DNA from: Apostichopus japonicus | Lineage: Eukaryota > Echinodermata > Holothuroidea > Aspidochirotida > Stichopodidae | DNA length: 64,000 nt | Assembly (NCBI RefSeq): GCF_037975245.1 | Contig: NC_092563.1 | Coordinates: forward strand, 28,051,960 to 28,115,959 | Reading direction: 5' to 3' | In this document: positions 41,010-54,400 of the stretch, in pieces | How positions within the stretch are numbered: position 1 is the first letter of the stretch | Layout: each line of letters starts with the position of its first letter | Program-made: the position numbers and the translations under genes | The notes under the pieces: generated by a model | What the model saw: only the letters and a program-made list of their open reading frames with translations | Told to the model about the DNA's origin: nothing | Databases searched by the model: none

Positions 41010-41816
41010 TGGCCCCTAACTTTGCTCATGATTGAGTTTTGTTCATAACTTCTAGCACATGCAATAGTTACCTCTGTATATGTTTGTATTCAACATCCAC
41101 AGAAAACTTTCATTGAAGATGCGAGCACAATTTATTTACATGAAATTTGCTTTAGAGATTGCAATGAATGAAATTTCAGACCATATGCAAATTGAATTGT
41201 AATGTAATCAATATTTGCATTGTATCCATTTTGAAATAGCAAGTTGAAATTGGAAAATTCGAAAGTTGATCACTTATATACTCCGGACTGCAAGAATTAT
41301 AGTTTGACCCTGAAAAACTGCCTTGTTGGTGAAATAACTCCACATTGTAATCGTGTTGCTCAGTACATGTCAAGTGTAACACAATTGCTTTAAAAGAATA
41401 GTTCAGGTCAAAATTTCTTGAGGTATTGACAGTTGGATGCATCCATAATGTGAATGTACCATAGGTATTGGTATTTTAAGAACTAATTCACATCCCCTTT
41501 AGACAAACTAGTAACCCTATCCAATCCAAGGTCAAATCAATAGACTGAAAAATAAAGGGAAAAAAAACAAAACATTATTTGTCAGTGTGCAACTATGACA
41601 TCACACCTGTTTGCTTCAAGTCCACTTTTGGTAAAATATCAGATAACTTCAACTGTCAATATCTCAAAAACGGTACATAGGAATTTAATGCAAATTTCAC
41701 TACAATGCTTAGATTATGTTAATCTATAACATATCAAAAAGAACTTTTGACCTGGACTATTCTTTTAAATGTATGCAAACTCATTGAAAGTGTTTTTTTC
41801 TTTCTTTTCGTTTCAG
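41010..41816. other. No gene seen; upstream of TMEM42 coding start
   Basis: Non-coding. It ends in a strong polypyrimidine tract and acceptor (TTTTCGTTTCAG, to 41816), which implies a TMEM42 5' UTR exon further upstream that I could not place. Confidence 0.45.
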
Positions 41817-41879
41817 ATTATACAGTACAAAGGGTGACAATTAAATCATCCTTACAGTATATCCTTGTGGCCCTTCAAG

Positions 41880-43813
41880 ATGTGGACCTCCGGATTTGTG
41901 ATGGCAGTTTCTGCAGGACTTTGTGCAGCTACTGCATCTGTCGTTGCAAAATTTGCTTTCTCATCTTCAGAAGCAGATCGACTGTGCTCTTTCCTACTGC
42001 AGCTATACTTTCCAAACGTTGAACCAACAGATAAATGGACCTTAGTAAGTCATGTCTGTACAGCAGTGGTTCTTCTCTAAATCTCCAAAAATGTATTAAA
42101 TTGAGGATAGCCTTCTGTATTAAGACTTAAATGATTATTGGTCTCCTAGTTAAACGTTATACCGTTAGTTTTCATGTTAAAGAAATACACAACACTTACC
42201 TACATAGTCATCACATTTTCCATTGGACAGTATAGGTTGCTGGGCAGTTGAGCAAAATTTCACTTTGGAGTTGAAATTATTGTTTGTGTGAGAGAATGTT
42301 TTCCTGTAACCACATGGTTGCTGTTACTTATGTATATTGATGTAGTTGTAGGGATCAAGCTTGCCAAGACAATTGTAGCCGTCTAACTGTAAAGAGTTAT
42401 GGTTCTTTTACTTGTAGAGAGCTCTTTTAGGATGCAAATCTAACATTGAATGGTTCATTATATTAACTTTGAGACTTGAACTTTACCTAACCCAATCTTT
42501 CACTTTAGTTGCTTGCTTGTGGTAATGAGTGTTTAATTTAGGATACAGGCATAAGGCCATCTGTGTTAAACTTACAAATATGGGTGATTAGGTTTATTTC
42601 CAGTGATCACTCCCTTGAGTGTATGAAACTTTCAGTTTTTCTTCTCTCTAGTTTGTGTGCGACTTTGGGACATTCTTAAAAAATAATTTAAACTTATTAA
42701 GAACTGTCCAATTGGGATTTTACAGACCCTAAGACCCAGCGAACTCAAGTGTTAGAAAGTTATTATTTCTCAATATCTGGGAATAATTAAGAAGGTTAGA
42801 ACCTACAGTAAAGTATAGGGCAATGTTGACGACGACGGCAATGCAAATTTAATACCCCTGAGTGATAAAATAGTCTGGTTTGTATTAGCTTACCATTCAT
42901 TAGAGAGGTGTGATTTTCCTTTCCAAGTTGAACTCTGACCTTGGCCCATTGGTCAATGTTGTCCTGAACACATATTGTATTAAACGTGAAAAAGAATTGA
43001 ATCGTTTGTCATGAAATGCAAATAATATTTTCTTTGTTTGTATATTTTGCAGATGTCACCGGTCTTAAGAATTGTCTGTTTCCTACTGATGTTGAGTTTT
43101 AATGGTGTCATGTGGACAATGTACGTGAAATCCATGCAGATGATTGGAACTATCCAGGCCACACTCACAAACACTTCTTCAAACTTGTTGGCCACAGTAA
43201 GCAGAAATAACTTGACAATACCTTAGTAAAACATTTTGTATTTATTGAGATCTCCGCCAAGACATTTAAGAAATGTTTTGACAACTTTCATCGGAATTGT
43301 AGTGAGTGTTCTGCAGCAAATTGGGAAAATATATGCCAATGGGTTTGGCCTTTCTTCCAGAAAAATTACTCTGCTGCATCGCTGCCTGTTGAACCTCTAA
43401 GTTTGTGCCACTTGCAACCTTTAATTTTATCCTTTGTGCCATCAGTGCCTCCGCTCCCAAACTTACTAGCCTACCTGTGGTTAATATGCTGTGTCACTAT
43501 TCCAAACTACACCAACCCCCCTACCCCCCCCCCCTTCTGATTAAAAAAGTATTAAAAAGCTAGAATTACAGAGTAGATAACATAAAGTTGAAATTCCCTC
43601 ACATATCAATCATGTATGAACCTTTCTGTACTTTCCATCAAATTTCTGTTTCATTTCTTGAAGGCTTTTCTAGGCTGGTTGATGTTTGGTGAAATACATT
43701 CAATCTGGTGGTTTTTTGGTGCTACCTTGATAGTGACTGGCCTCATGTTTATGCAAAGAGGAAGTAAAGATCCGATATCGGAAGAAGATCACCAAAGCAA
43801 GAAGACTAGATGA
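41880..43813 (+). CDS. TMEM42: TMEM42-like four-helix membrane protein (three coding exons)
   Basis: The coding exons are 41880-42044, 43053-43196 and 43664-43813. Donors are GTAAGT and GTAAGC, acceptors TTTTGCAG and TTCTTGAAG, and all junctions are phase 0. They give a 152-residue protein, close to human TMEM42 (about 159 by recall). The exon with the start codon opens at 41817 after a strong acceptor, so a 5' UTR exon exists upstream. Four hydrophobic segments are visible: AVSAGLCAATASVVAKFAF, IVCFLLMLSFNGVMW, a segment over TSSNLLATAFLGWLMFGE, and WWFFGATLIVTGLMF. The SNxxxxAFLGxxxFGE junction between exons 2 and 3 is the recognisable family signature, related to the EamA/drug-metabolite transporter fold. 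A short charged tail (EEDHQSKKTR) ends it. Substrate and cellular role are unknown. Confidence 0.88.
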
Positions 43814-44385
43814 GGAGAGATCTTCGTCTTATGTGGTGAGTTAATCAAAGCGTAAAGTTCATCGGCCAATCGTGGAGTACAATTCTGCCAGTTGCTAGGA
43901 TACAACCAAACCTTAGTACCTGTCAACACTTGATTTACCTTAACTAATTATTGCAGTAATGCTTGACTTAATGTACCCAAGTTACTTTAATTTCTGTCTG
44001 TGGCATAGTCAGTTCATTTTCGACCTTCAGCGGTAGGATTTGGTGACAAATATTCAGATTTTGTTAAAGATGACGAGAAACGTCCACTCTTTTCAAATGT
44101 TAATGTGGAAGCCAAATGAAATTACTCTCTCTAACTGAGTCACCATTGACTGATTATAGTACTTGGTTTGCAGTATATGCTGAGCTGAAGTGTGATACCC
44201 ATTGATCCATCTATGGATTTTTGGAATCTTGAGAGTCTGCTTCTTCTCAAAACAAACGATAGTCTGTTTCTTCTTAAAAGAAATGTTAACATGTAGCATA
44301 GACCTTACACAAAGTAATCACAGAGGTACGACTGAGGTTTTATTTGCATATAGGTACCAGGGGTTGAATCTTTTGTCTCTATAGC
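43814..44385. other. TMEM42 3' flank
   Basis: Probably 3' UTR and spacer. No further exon is seen; an AATAAA occurs only much further on, at 45010-45015. Confidence 0.4.
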
Positions 44386-44832
44386 TGTTAAGGCAGGGTT
44401 GTCCAACCTACGGCCTGCGGGCCACAGTGCGGCCCACCGCAAGGTCCCGTCCGGCCCGCCAACCTCATTAGTTTACAAATGTAGTTTTACCCAGGAATTC
44501 TATTTTGATAAATTTCAGAGATCATTATATCTCAATATGAAGATTGTTTTGATACAGATCAGAACGCTTGTGAAGTGTCATTTCCTGCAATCTGGGGGTC
44601 TTTTGGGCGAGTTTTTTTTTCTTGCATGCCACGCACCCACCTACGGTGGCGCTCCGTTTGCATAGTAACTTCATTTCCCATACAGACCCCTAGCGGGGCC
44701 ACTGAAATTTGCCGCTCTGGCACGAAACCCTGGATATGCCACAGGAGCTTGTAGGCTCATGCGGCCCCTCCTTTATCATAATCATTCAAGGTGGCCCTCC
44801 TCATCAAAAGGTTGGACAACCCTGTGTTAAGG
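44386..44832. mobile_element. hAT-like MITE with 8-bp target-site duplication (TGTTAAGG), containing repeat-core copy 6
   Basis: The element spans 44394-44824. Exact 16-bp terminal inverted repeats CAGGGTTGTCCAACCT are flanked by exact TGTTAAGG duplications (44386-44393 and 44825-44832). The GCGGCCC-rich left part resembles the element at 8358-8727. A diverged copy of the dispersed core sits in the middle (about 44572-44666). Confidence 0.94.
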
Positions 44833-45414
44833 CAATTTTCTGGCAAAAGGTGTCTTTTTGGGGCGAGAAGGAAAACTCTGTGGCCTTGTAGAGAATATTG
44901 CTCCAGCAACTCGCATGAAACAGATGAGAAGTAGAATAAGACTACGAAGAGCACTCACTCCTAATACTGCAATTCTACTCAGATGTGTAAAGATTCATTT
45001 CTATGCAACAATAAAGGTTTAGCTTCTTGGTTTGGGGTAATCGAGGTTCACCGGAATGATTCAACAACTTCAGAGCAATGTCACATGTGTGTGGTAGAAT
45101 ACGTGTACCATTTGATTCAAAACCATTTGGCCACAACTTTGATCTACTTTAATAAGAGTTACATTTCCAGATCTGGAGTACTCAAGTCCAGTCTCAGACT
45201 CGATTCAGGCTCAGACTGGAGTGCATTGGTATCTGTGGTAGCTGGACTTAATGTTGGAGCAGAGTCCAGCCAATGCCACCCAGTGGTGTACATACAGTAG
45301 TTTAATACATGTATATATAGGTTAGCTTTAGTGTCAGCTTTTCCTTACCAGTAATCTGACAAATATGTCCTTCCTGTATCATCATCATCTATAAATAAAT
45401 CCAGGTGCATAGCA

Positions 45415-45660
45415 AGGCATTTGCCAAGGGAGGGGCAAATCCTGTCGGCAAACTATCTTAGCGTAGCGCCACCATTGGTTGGCACAAAGCATACAGGACA
45501 ATTTGGCCGAAAATGCCTCCCAGATCGCTGGAAATGGCACTTCCCAGGTCTTGTAGGTTGCAGGTCTTGTAGGTTGCATCTTAGCATTTTCTATTTTGAA
45601 ATTACTAGCGATATCATAAAAAATTAAAAAATATGCTCAAGGGGGGGGGGGCAGGCATAG
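45415..45660 (-). repeat. Transposon-like repeat with core copy 7 (inverted)
   Basis: On the minus strand it reads poly-C, CTTGAGCATATTTTT, GATATCGCTAGTA, then the full core ending AAGATAGTTT. This is the same order as 27826-28016 on the plus strand, but with a complete core. The core itself lies at about 45450-45550. A 17-bp duplication (GTAGGTTGCAGGTCTTGTAGGTTGC region) occurs at 45557-45580. Confidence 0.75.
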
Positions 45661-45672
45661 TAATATTTTTTG

Positions 45673-45977
45673 ATGAAAATAAACGTAACTTTTGGCATAA
45701 AAGTGAAAAAAACTTTGCTACAAAGTTGGTTAAGTTATGCTTTAAATTTTCAAAGGTTTTTAGTGCCAATAAGAAACAGGTAAAGGGTAAATAAATAAAA
45801 AATAAATAATAAAACTTGACAAATAATTGAAAATATTTTTTCGAGGCAGAGTAATAATTTGGGATGAAAATAAATGTAACTTTTGGCATAAAAGTTAAAA
45901 AAACTTTGCTACAAAGTTGGTAAAACTATGCTTTAAATTTTCAGAGGTTTTTAGTGCCAATAAGAAACAGGTAAAGG
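45673..45977. repeat. Diverged tandem duplication, 189-bp offset
   Basis: About 116 bp starting GATGAAAATAAACGTAAC at 45673 recur from 45862 with few substitutions, both ending AAGAAACAGGTAAAGGG. Confidence 0.85.
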
Positions 45978-46089
45978 GACCTTGTAATATATGTATTATG
46001 TAAATCTCTGTTAGCCTGAAGGTTGTCTGAATGATCCACATTTTACAAACCAATGCAATAGTCTGCTTTAAACTCTTGGAGAACTGTAA

Positions 46090-46385
46090 CATGTATGTAT
46101 GTATGTATATTAGATCCTCCTGCAAGCAGGAACTCGCGAAGAAGCCTTATTGGCTTATCAAAGCCGCAAGCTGACCGAAGTCAGTCTCTTACATATTCAT
46201 ATTTAACGTCCATGATTATGAATTGTTAACAACTCTATGACTGGACGACATACATTAATCTGGGTATGACTCGAACCGGGGACCTTATGATTGAAAGGCA
46301 CAGGCGGTAACCACTGAGCGGTAACCACAAAGCGGTAACCACGCAGCGGTTACCGGCGGTAACCACAAACATTGGATCAACTGAA
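46090..46385 (-). mobile_element. tRNA-derived SINE with (CATA)n tail
   Basis: On the minus strand it begins with a tRNA-like head: TAGTGGTTACCGCCTGTGCC (A-box region), then CCCCGGTTCGAGTC (B box). A body containing CAGCTTGCGGCTTTG and a (CATA)n tail near 46092-46110 follow. The A-box part is surrounded by four tandem copies of GCGGTAACCAC (about 46303-46375), so the head was locally amplified. Confidence 0.75.
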
Positions 46386-48293
46386 TGAGCCAGTAGATTA
46401 GCTCTGGCTCAGAAAAGGATCAATGTGTTCTTTTGTTCTAATTATTACAAACAGAGACACAGCAGAAAGCACAGCTCAGAAAATTAAATTTGCTCCAAAA
46501 TATAATTTCCAGCTATTTTAATACAAAAAGTTGCATGTTCTTTTTAAGAACCAACATTTGAGTAAGACATTTCCTGTTTTTTCCTTTTGCGAGGAACATG
46601 TAAGTAAAATGAAAAAGGAAAAAAATAATAACAATAATAAAATCAGTGCTTTATAGAAAGGTTGACCTCTTTTTAATGAAGCGGATGAAAATGAATTCTA
46701 GCAAGGAATACTTTAAAACACCCTGGCAGCATATTGTATGATAATTTTTAAATATATATGAAAACATCATCATATGCCAAAAAAAAATATCTCCCATAAA
46801 AAGACTGTTACACCAATTCATATACACTATATTAACATTGTTTTGACCATCATAGGTTTATTCACATATACAGCTGTAAGTCAATTTAAATACTTAAAAT
46901 GTTTGCTTCTTTAATAATTCTCCACATTCCTGTCTCTATAGTATTCTGCTTGTTTTCAAAGACCTCTTTTAAGTGGGAGATGAAGTAGAAGTTAAGGGGA
47001 AAAAACACTAAAAAAAAGAAATAATACTAAAAGCCAAAAATGTACAAAAAACATCTAAGACCTCACTCTCAAACATGGTAGCATTTTGATGATGCCTAAG
47101 TGTAAGTGTTGTAAGTGTTTGCAAGATAATTTCTCTTGCCAGAAAAATACACACTATAAGTATGAAATATATATTAAATTGCATAATTGTCACTGTAATA
47201 GGTTGTAGGTAATCTTGTTCTTCAATACAAATGTCAACATTGAGACTTACACCTATCTAAGGCACATAGGTAAGCACCAAATATTGATCTTACAAAACAT
47301 GACTACCAACTTTCTGTTCACATGCGAGTGCTAATGGTGAAAGATTTGCAACTAAGGATGTTATCAATTTGAAAGTGTACTTGCACGTTTAGGACAATTT
47401 ACGTTACTTAATGTATTTGATGGTAAAACCAACATTATAGGGTTTGTTGTTGTGAACATATAGCAACCCCCCTCAGTGCCAGACACAATATTCAATGTTA
47501 TGATGATTTCAGATACAGCTTTATAAGAGACACAAGTATTGCTGAAATTAATTGCTTAGCAGTTCAAATCTTTCTGATGCTAGTATAGGCTGCTCAAGAG
47601 GCAACCTACCATTGACAGTCTTATACCAAAGACATATAACAGTATACAACAAACCTAGCACTCAGGCTGAGTCTCTGACAAGCCTCAGTCATAATGCATT
47701 GTTATCAACTCAGTGTTATCAACTTAAAGATTGAACAGTCACACACACCCAGAAACATCTGAGTGTATGAAGGCATATCAAATGTAAATGCATTGTTTGG
47801 TGCCGTGTGAAGTCGCATCACGGCTAAGTTCTTAATGTGTGACATACGATATCCTAGTATAACAGAGATTTGACACACCTGATCCTTTGGAGCATGCACA
47901 TCTTATAGCATGTACTGGATCATACTCTTCTCCTACTGTATGTACTGATGTAACAAATATGCCTAACCTTACGCTAAGAGATTGACAAAGATATCACATA
48001 TATATGTAGCCAAGATTTAGGACATGTGTCCCTTTAGTACTAAAGAACATGTAGAATACAAACAGTAGGGTTAACAGGTATTGTAGACAATGTATGGTAC
48101 AAGTATTGCGGCGGTGCTAATTGCTTTAGCATTCCAAAGAAGATTATCCATAACTGCTCCAAAGATACATTTCACATTTCTGATGACAGTGGTCCATTTT
48201 TTTAACAAAGAGACCACCTCTCGCCTTTATCTAACTATTGCAGATTATTCAAGATATGATCTGTGTTTTAACTATATATTTATTTTTTAATTC
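46386..48293. other. Non-coding stretch, 3' side of the ShKT gene
   Basis: AT-rich; its right end is the downstream flank of the ShKT gene. AATAAA occurs on the minus strand at 48284-48279, only about 10 nt past the stop codon, so its use as a poly(A) signal is uncertain. Confidence 0.4.
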
Positions 48294-48406
48294 TTAATTT
48301 CCACATAGATTGCAGCTGTATGGGCATTCCTTTCTGATTTTAGCTTTCTTCTCGCAATGTCCTTTCTTTGATTTTTTACGACACGATCGATGTTGATCCA
48401 CGCAAC
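48294..48406 (-). CDS. ShKT exon 7, terminal, with stop
   Basis: Acceptor CTATCACAG, phase 1. Six cysteines in a strongly basic domain (CRKKSKKGHC, CPYSCNLC), then Gly-Asn and TAA. The domain closes the protein with almost no tail. It lacks the Trp-Ala pair shared by the other domains. Confidence 0.85.
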
Positions 48407-51400
48407 CTGTGATAGAAATGAAAAGAGGATTTGTTAGCTTATGAAACTACTGTACTGCACTGTCAAATGTCCAAAGAACAACGTTCCATAGTACACAGAG
48501 CTCTCTGTATCCGAAAAGTTAAATTACAAGCTGTCAAGCCGAAAATCAGATTTTGATTATCATTACTCCTAGCAACCATATTATTTTTAGCTCCTCCCAA
48601 CAAATGTAAAGCTAATTATGATTTTGGCACCTCCTGCCAAAACTGGTTTGCAGATTTCAGTCCATGGTACCAATTGTTTTAGCCAAAAGGGTTTGGAGGA
48701 GTGGGGAGGGGGAGGGGCATCCTGCACCCTTCATCTTTAGTGGAGGTATAGCGGTTTTACATTCAACGGAGAAGATTTAGACATTTGCTACACCCCCTAT
48801 TCATCTGAACAAAAAGAAAATCAAGCATAAAGCATTTAGAGCTATTAATTATAGACCTTATTTAAACTATGCCTCAGAATTTGACATCTAAATATCTAAT
48901 TTTCTGTTCTGGCAGAATATCCCCAGACCTAAATACATGGGAGTCGGTTTTGATTACCCCAGGACCACACCCCATGAGTTCAGCCCCAACATAAATCAAA
49001 GAGCAAGGAATGTTTTGGCTAAACTATGGAGATCCGGAATACTAGTCCAGTGGTCCACCAAATGAGATTATCCAGCAGTTATTTTGGTTGTGATAATCAC
49101 TTTGTAACTATTTCTCTATTTTTACGGTAGCCATTAATAGTAGTCATGGTAACTGTTGGTGTATACTGTGTTTCCATGATCACACCTCAGTTTCATTTTG
49201 ATGCAGGGGAAGGGATTTTAAGAGATTCAGGATTTTCATATAAGGGAATGAGTAAAAAGAAAACCCACTGGGAAGTTATACACAAAACTTGAAATTTCTT
49301 AAACTTTAAATGTTACCTCTAGTCTGCAAAGGACATTAGTAACCATTACATACAAGTTTAATTAAAGTCACAAATTAAGTCAAAAAGAAATTTTCTTTTT
49401 ATATGATTATGAACTCACTAGGGACAGCCTCTGAGCATGCATTGCATGAGAAACGACAATTTGGAAGGAACCAGCCTTTGTTTTTTCTGCATTCTTTCTT
49501 TGTTGCCCATAAATTACATTTCTTCTCCTTGTCGACACAACCTGTGAATAAAACCGAGGACAAGAAGTCGATCATTATTCTAAACCAACGAAAGAAAAAG
49601 GACTTCTTTCATTCTTTTTTTCAATTTTCTTTCTTTCAGATTTTCTGAAGAAAAAAAATGTTATAGCTCTATAATAAATCTCAACTAAGAGTCTGATAGA
49701 AATAAGATTTATTTGTTCAAAACCCTTTTTGAAATTTTCAATACTAATTTCTTACTTTAAATTTGGTGTTAATTTGTTATTTGTGAAATCAATTATATTT
49801 GCAAGGTTTATATTAATAATCAGCAAAATTATTAGAGAAATTTGTTGTTGTATGCTTATGCAAATTGTTTATTATGTTTATGAAGAGTTGAATTAATAAG
49901 GTAAACATAGCTTGCTTCTCAAAATTGTGAATTTTGTCAATTTTCATATAATATTATTCATAGCTGCAGTTTTAATAAGTGCTGTTCAAATTGCAAGCCT
50001 AGATAAATCTGTTAATTTCTTTGTTTGAATCGTTGAATTAAAACGTTAGCATTAGTGACAAAAAGTCAAGTTTGCTTCAAAGATGAAAAGTTAAACCATT
50101 ATTGCATTAGTGCTTCACTAAAAGTTTCATTGGGAGAAGTGCATCTTCAACTCAGTTTACAAGAAGACTCCCTTATTAGTGACAATATCATAGAATTTTG
50201 GTTTTTGTTCCGTTATGAAAAAGAATAGAAAACATTGACCAGAAAAATGCATCACAGAGTTGTAAAGGTGACAAACTGAAAATGAGTTGACAATCTCGGT
50301 GTCCGTCGACATCACATTGGCACACAGCAGATGACGGGTGATGCTGGCTTGGTGTAAGAAAGAAGTTGTTTACACCTCATGTTGTTTACATGTAAATAGA
50401 GCCATGTTGTATTTGTTACAACTTCAACAAAGACTGACACAGCAATAGGAAATATAATCAATGTGTACAGTGGTTCAAAAGTATGTATGAGAAAGTCAAC
50501 TTCTGGTCACCTTAGGAAGTTTGTGTAAAGTCAAGTTCTTTTGTAATATTAAAGCAAACGTGACTCTAGTCAAGTTATTCAGGACTTAAATTAAGTTTAA
50601 AGTATCACTTGTGTCCTAAGGCATTGACTTAAGGCAAAGACATGGAATGGGTATGTATGGTAACATTACCCGTAACCTAGTGTAACTTCAATAGGGGCAT
50701 GGCAAATTTAATGACGGCTGCACAATAATTGTTACAGTCTGCTAAAAAAATGTCATATCTCAAAGAACAAAATGGATAGTGTTTCAATAATAATATAATA
50801 TTTGATTTTGATATAGCGCTTTACACCAGCGATAGGTCTCAAAGCGCTTTACAGACGTTATTATTACCCCCTGGTCAATGATAACCTGTCCCTGAGGCAA
50901 TCCCTCCAGTCGGCAGCAGTTATATACTGCGCCCAATGACAAGTTACCTCACAGGTCTTGCCCAAGGACACAACGTAATGAACTATGTATGAATCGAACC
51001 AACAATCCTTGGATCACGAGTCCGACGCCTAAGCCAATTGGCCACCACGCTTTGTTGTGTACTATGGGGGTAAACAGTTATAATATATGGAAGCATAGAC
51101 TGACATAGATAAGACTGAAAGATCTACCGACACCTATGAACAACATTGTCCTAATCAATGTAAAAGGCATCAGAAATTATGAAAATAGCTGCAACTCCCA
51201 TCTGCAACTCCCATCAAAAAGCTTTTTTGCAATAACAAATCGACACAAATCTTCCTTTATCCCTCAGTGCATTAAGCTCTTTAATTTTCGTTTCAATCGT
51301 TAGTTGCCTGCTTTACCTTCCCGTTCTTGCCATCCATACGGGTGTTACATTTGTTTATCATCACGCCTTTATACATTTATACTTTTATTCTCTGATACTC

Positions 51401-54400
51401 TTATGTTTGCCATTCTTATGTCTTTTTACTCTTTATCATCTTGTATTTGTCTTATTTGTACATATCTATTCGGGTGTTACATTTGTTTTATCATCACGCC
51501 TTTAAACTTTAATACTTTAATTCTCTGATACTCTCATGTTTGTCATTCTTATATCTTCGTACTCTTTATCATCTTGTATTTGTCTTATATGTACATATGC
51601 GAGCTTGTATTTTCCCTTCTGGGATGAAATAAAGTTTTACTTACTTACTTACTTTTCTTAATTCTAGTTATATTTGCGAATAAACATTAGCTAACTATGC
51701 ATATTGACGATTGAAAGGGAGTGACTGCCTAATTTTTCTGTTATGTTATCCCATTGTTTCACAACCTTCTTTTCAAGGACACTGAACACAGGTTTGTGGC
51801 CCAAGGGCGATTTTTTGAAATATTTTATTGTCTTCTTTGAAAAGAGGAACATCACATTATTCCAAGGATAAATGTGGGCTTGTGATTAAAGGTTAACATA
51901 TTAAGGGCTAAAAGTAAGAACACTTGATGAGCCCAACACTCCACGTCATAATTTGTACATATTTATTGAGTTTCCCAGGTTTACCATAATTTCAAATGTG
52001 TATATCTTGGAAACTAAAAGAGCTATTCAAAAACTTTCAACAGATTTTGAATGAGATTATCATACACACAACAAATGTACTGAATATGGGACAAATTGGC
52101 TAGGTGTCTGTAGTACTTTTAAGAAGTACATGGAGAATTCATATACTGTATGCAGCACTATATTTCATGATATTGAAATATCACTACACAGAGAGATTGA
52201 AAGACAGGTTATAAAGTTGACTTGATACAAGACTTACTTTTGTCTATTGTAGCACCGCAAAAGTCACATGACTCGGGACAATTTACCGTCATCCAGTGTT
52301 TGTAAGCTTCACAGTGTCCGGCCTCGGCCCAACCAGTACAGTGTTTCTTCTTATCTTTGCATTTAACTAAGAACAAAAGGAGGTAGCCAAAAAAAAAAAA
52401 AACACTTGTTACAAGAACTTTCAAATTGTGTGAGAAGATAAAGCTATACACTCTCAATGGTCAATTGCAAAGAAATGTAGATTCACATCGCCAAATACGG
52501 GACACTATATTCCTACACTATAGATGTTTCCTGACCCAAGTTACTATGTTAGGTCTTATGTGAAAATCCAGTCTGCACCAGCAGCATGGATTTATACTAA
52601 CATTTGGTTTGTTTCCCAACATCAAACCGGGAGTGAGATGAGGCACCATATTAAAGACATACAAGATTGTGTCCTTACTCCACAGCAAAGTCCATAGATA
52701 ATGCAGGGACAATTTAGCAACCTTAACACCCCTTACAATCTCAAGCATCTCAAATATCTCTACTAATATTTTGAAAACTGAAAACTGATATAACTATATG
52801 ACCACTTACAAATGGAACAGGTTAAACAAGTGGAAGCATCAGACATGAGAGAAGGGGAAGGGGTGTGGGATTGGGTGGGGGTTAGGCCTTTGTTGTACTG
52901 AGCAAGAAGTTCAGCATATGTTTACAGGAAGGCATATGGGTTCAACATACAACTTCTCAAGTTTAGGAAAATGCTTACTTTCTTTATCTGTTCTGTTATT
53001 ACCACACCCCTCAGTGCAATTACCACACCCAAGATGACTTAACATAAATATATATATATATTAAAAGATAATGTTGACTATAATTCTTTACCAAGGTTTC
53101 ACTTTTACCTATGAGCAAAAGTCCTTTGAATTTATCAATCCTTTGGAGAGTTTAATCTAGAGTTATGTGAAGGGAAAGTTCTTGATAAAAGGGAAGAGGA
53201 CTTAAAATGGTGAGTCGAAAGTGACAGCTTATATCAAGGTGTCGAAGGAGAGAGAGGAGGTTAACATTTTGCGGGTCATGCATGTGTGGTAAATACTGGA
53301 TGATAAAAATATAGAAAAACATGCAAAACATGAGGAGAGAATAGGTACAGACAACAATACATGCAGACCTGCTGCCATACTGTAACAATGAATGAGTTAG
53401 GTGGACCCATTTGGAGTTGATATGATCTCATTCAATATGTTTGTCAGACATGCAGAGAACAGAAAGGTAAAACATGTTTAATATCAAGAAGTCTACCGAG
53501 ATAGCCAATCTCATCACTGTTTCTGGGCAGACTACCAAATGACGAATCTAGTTAAAATGTTATATTAACCTTTCACCCTGGCAACACAATGTTGTATTAG
53601 GCTGTTGTCAGCCATTTTGTTTGTCATTAATTCAATATTGTACATGAAAACGTTCATGAAAAATATTTGCAGATGGCTGAAGAAGGTGAATGTAGACCTC
53701 TTCATCCATCTTCATATTGGGTCAAAGGTCAATTAGTGTGGTATTAAAATTCTTGACAATACTAACTGCAACCGCTGGCTGTTTGTGTTGTTCATACTGT
53801 TTGAAAATGAACACAGTGCTGCAGTCTAAATGGTATTAATTAAGCAAACATCTACAAAAGTGAACAAGTGAAGATGAATCATGTAAAATATAAATTGAAA
53901 AATCATTTTTCTGTGGTTAGAGTATTTAGTCAAACCGAGAAGATTTCTGAATTTTCATCTTCACATTGATCGGGTTCTAAAAAGCTGTGTAACCTACAGT
54001 TAGGTAGTACACAGGTACAAAACAAAATATATAGGCTTAATATCAATGCTACAGAGTGTTGTATGAAAGTTAAGACCGCACCGGTGCGAATATTTGTCAA
54101 AGGAACTTGTTCAGTTTCTTTTGGTGAACAAAACTGGCAGCTAACAGGACACTTGTCCAGCATCCAGTTGGGAAACTGCTCGCAATCTCCTTCCGTAGCC
54201 CAAAGGGTGCAGTTCTGGTGACGATCCACGCAAGCTGTAAAATGAAGATCATTTCGACAAGATGTTATGACGCTCATCAATTGATGTTTTTAATTCATAC
54301 ACAAGCTGATCGTGCAATGTATATACCTATCGTTGTTATTAATCGTTAACGTTATTTCGACATATCTATAATTTTAAGTTTTGTTACCAATATTATGAAC

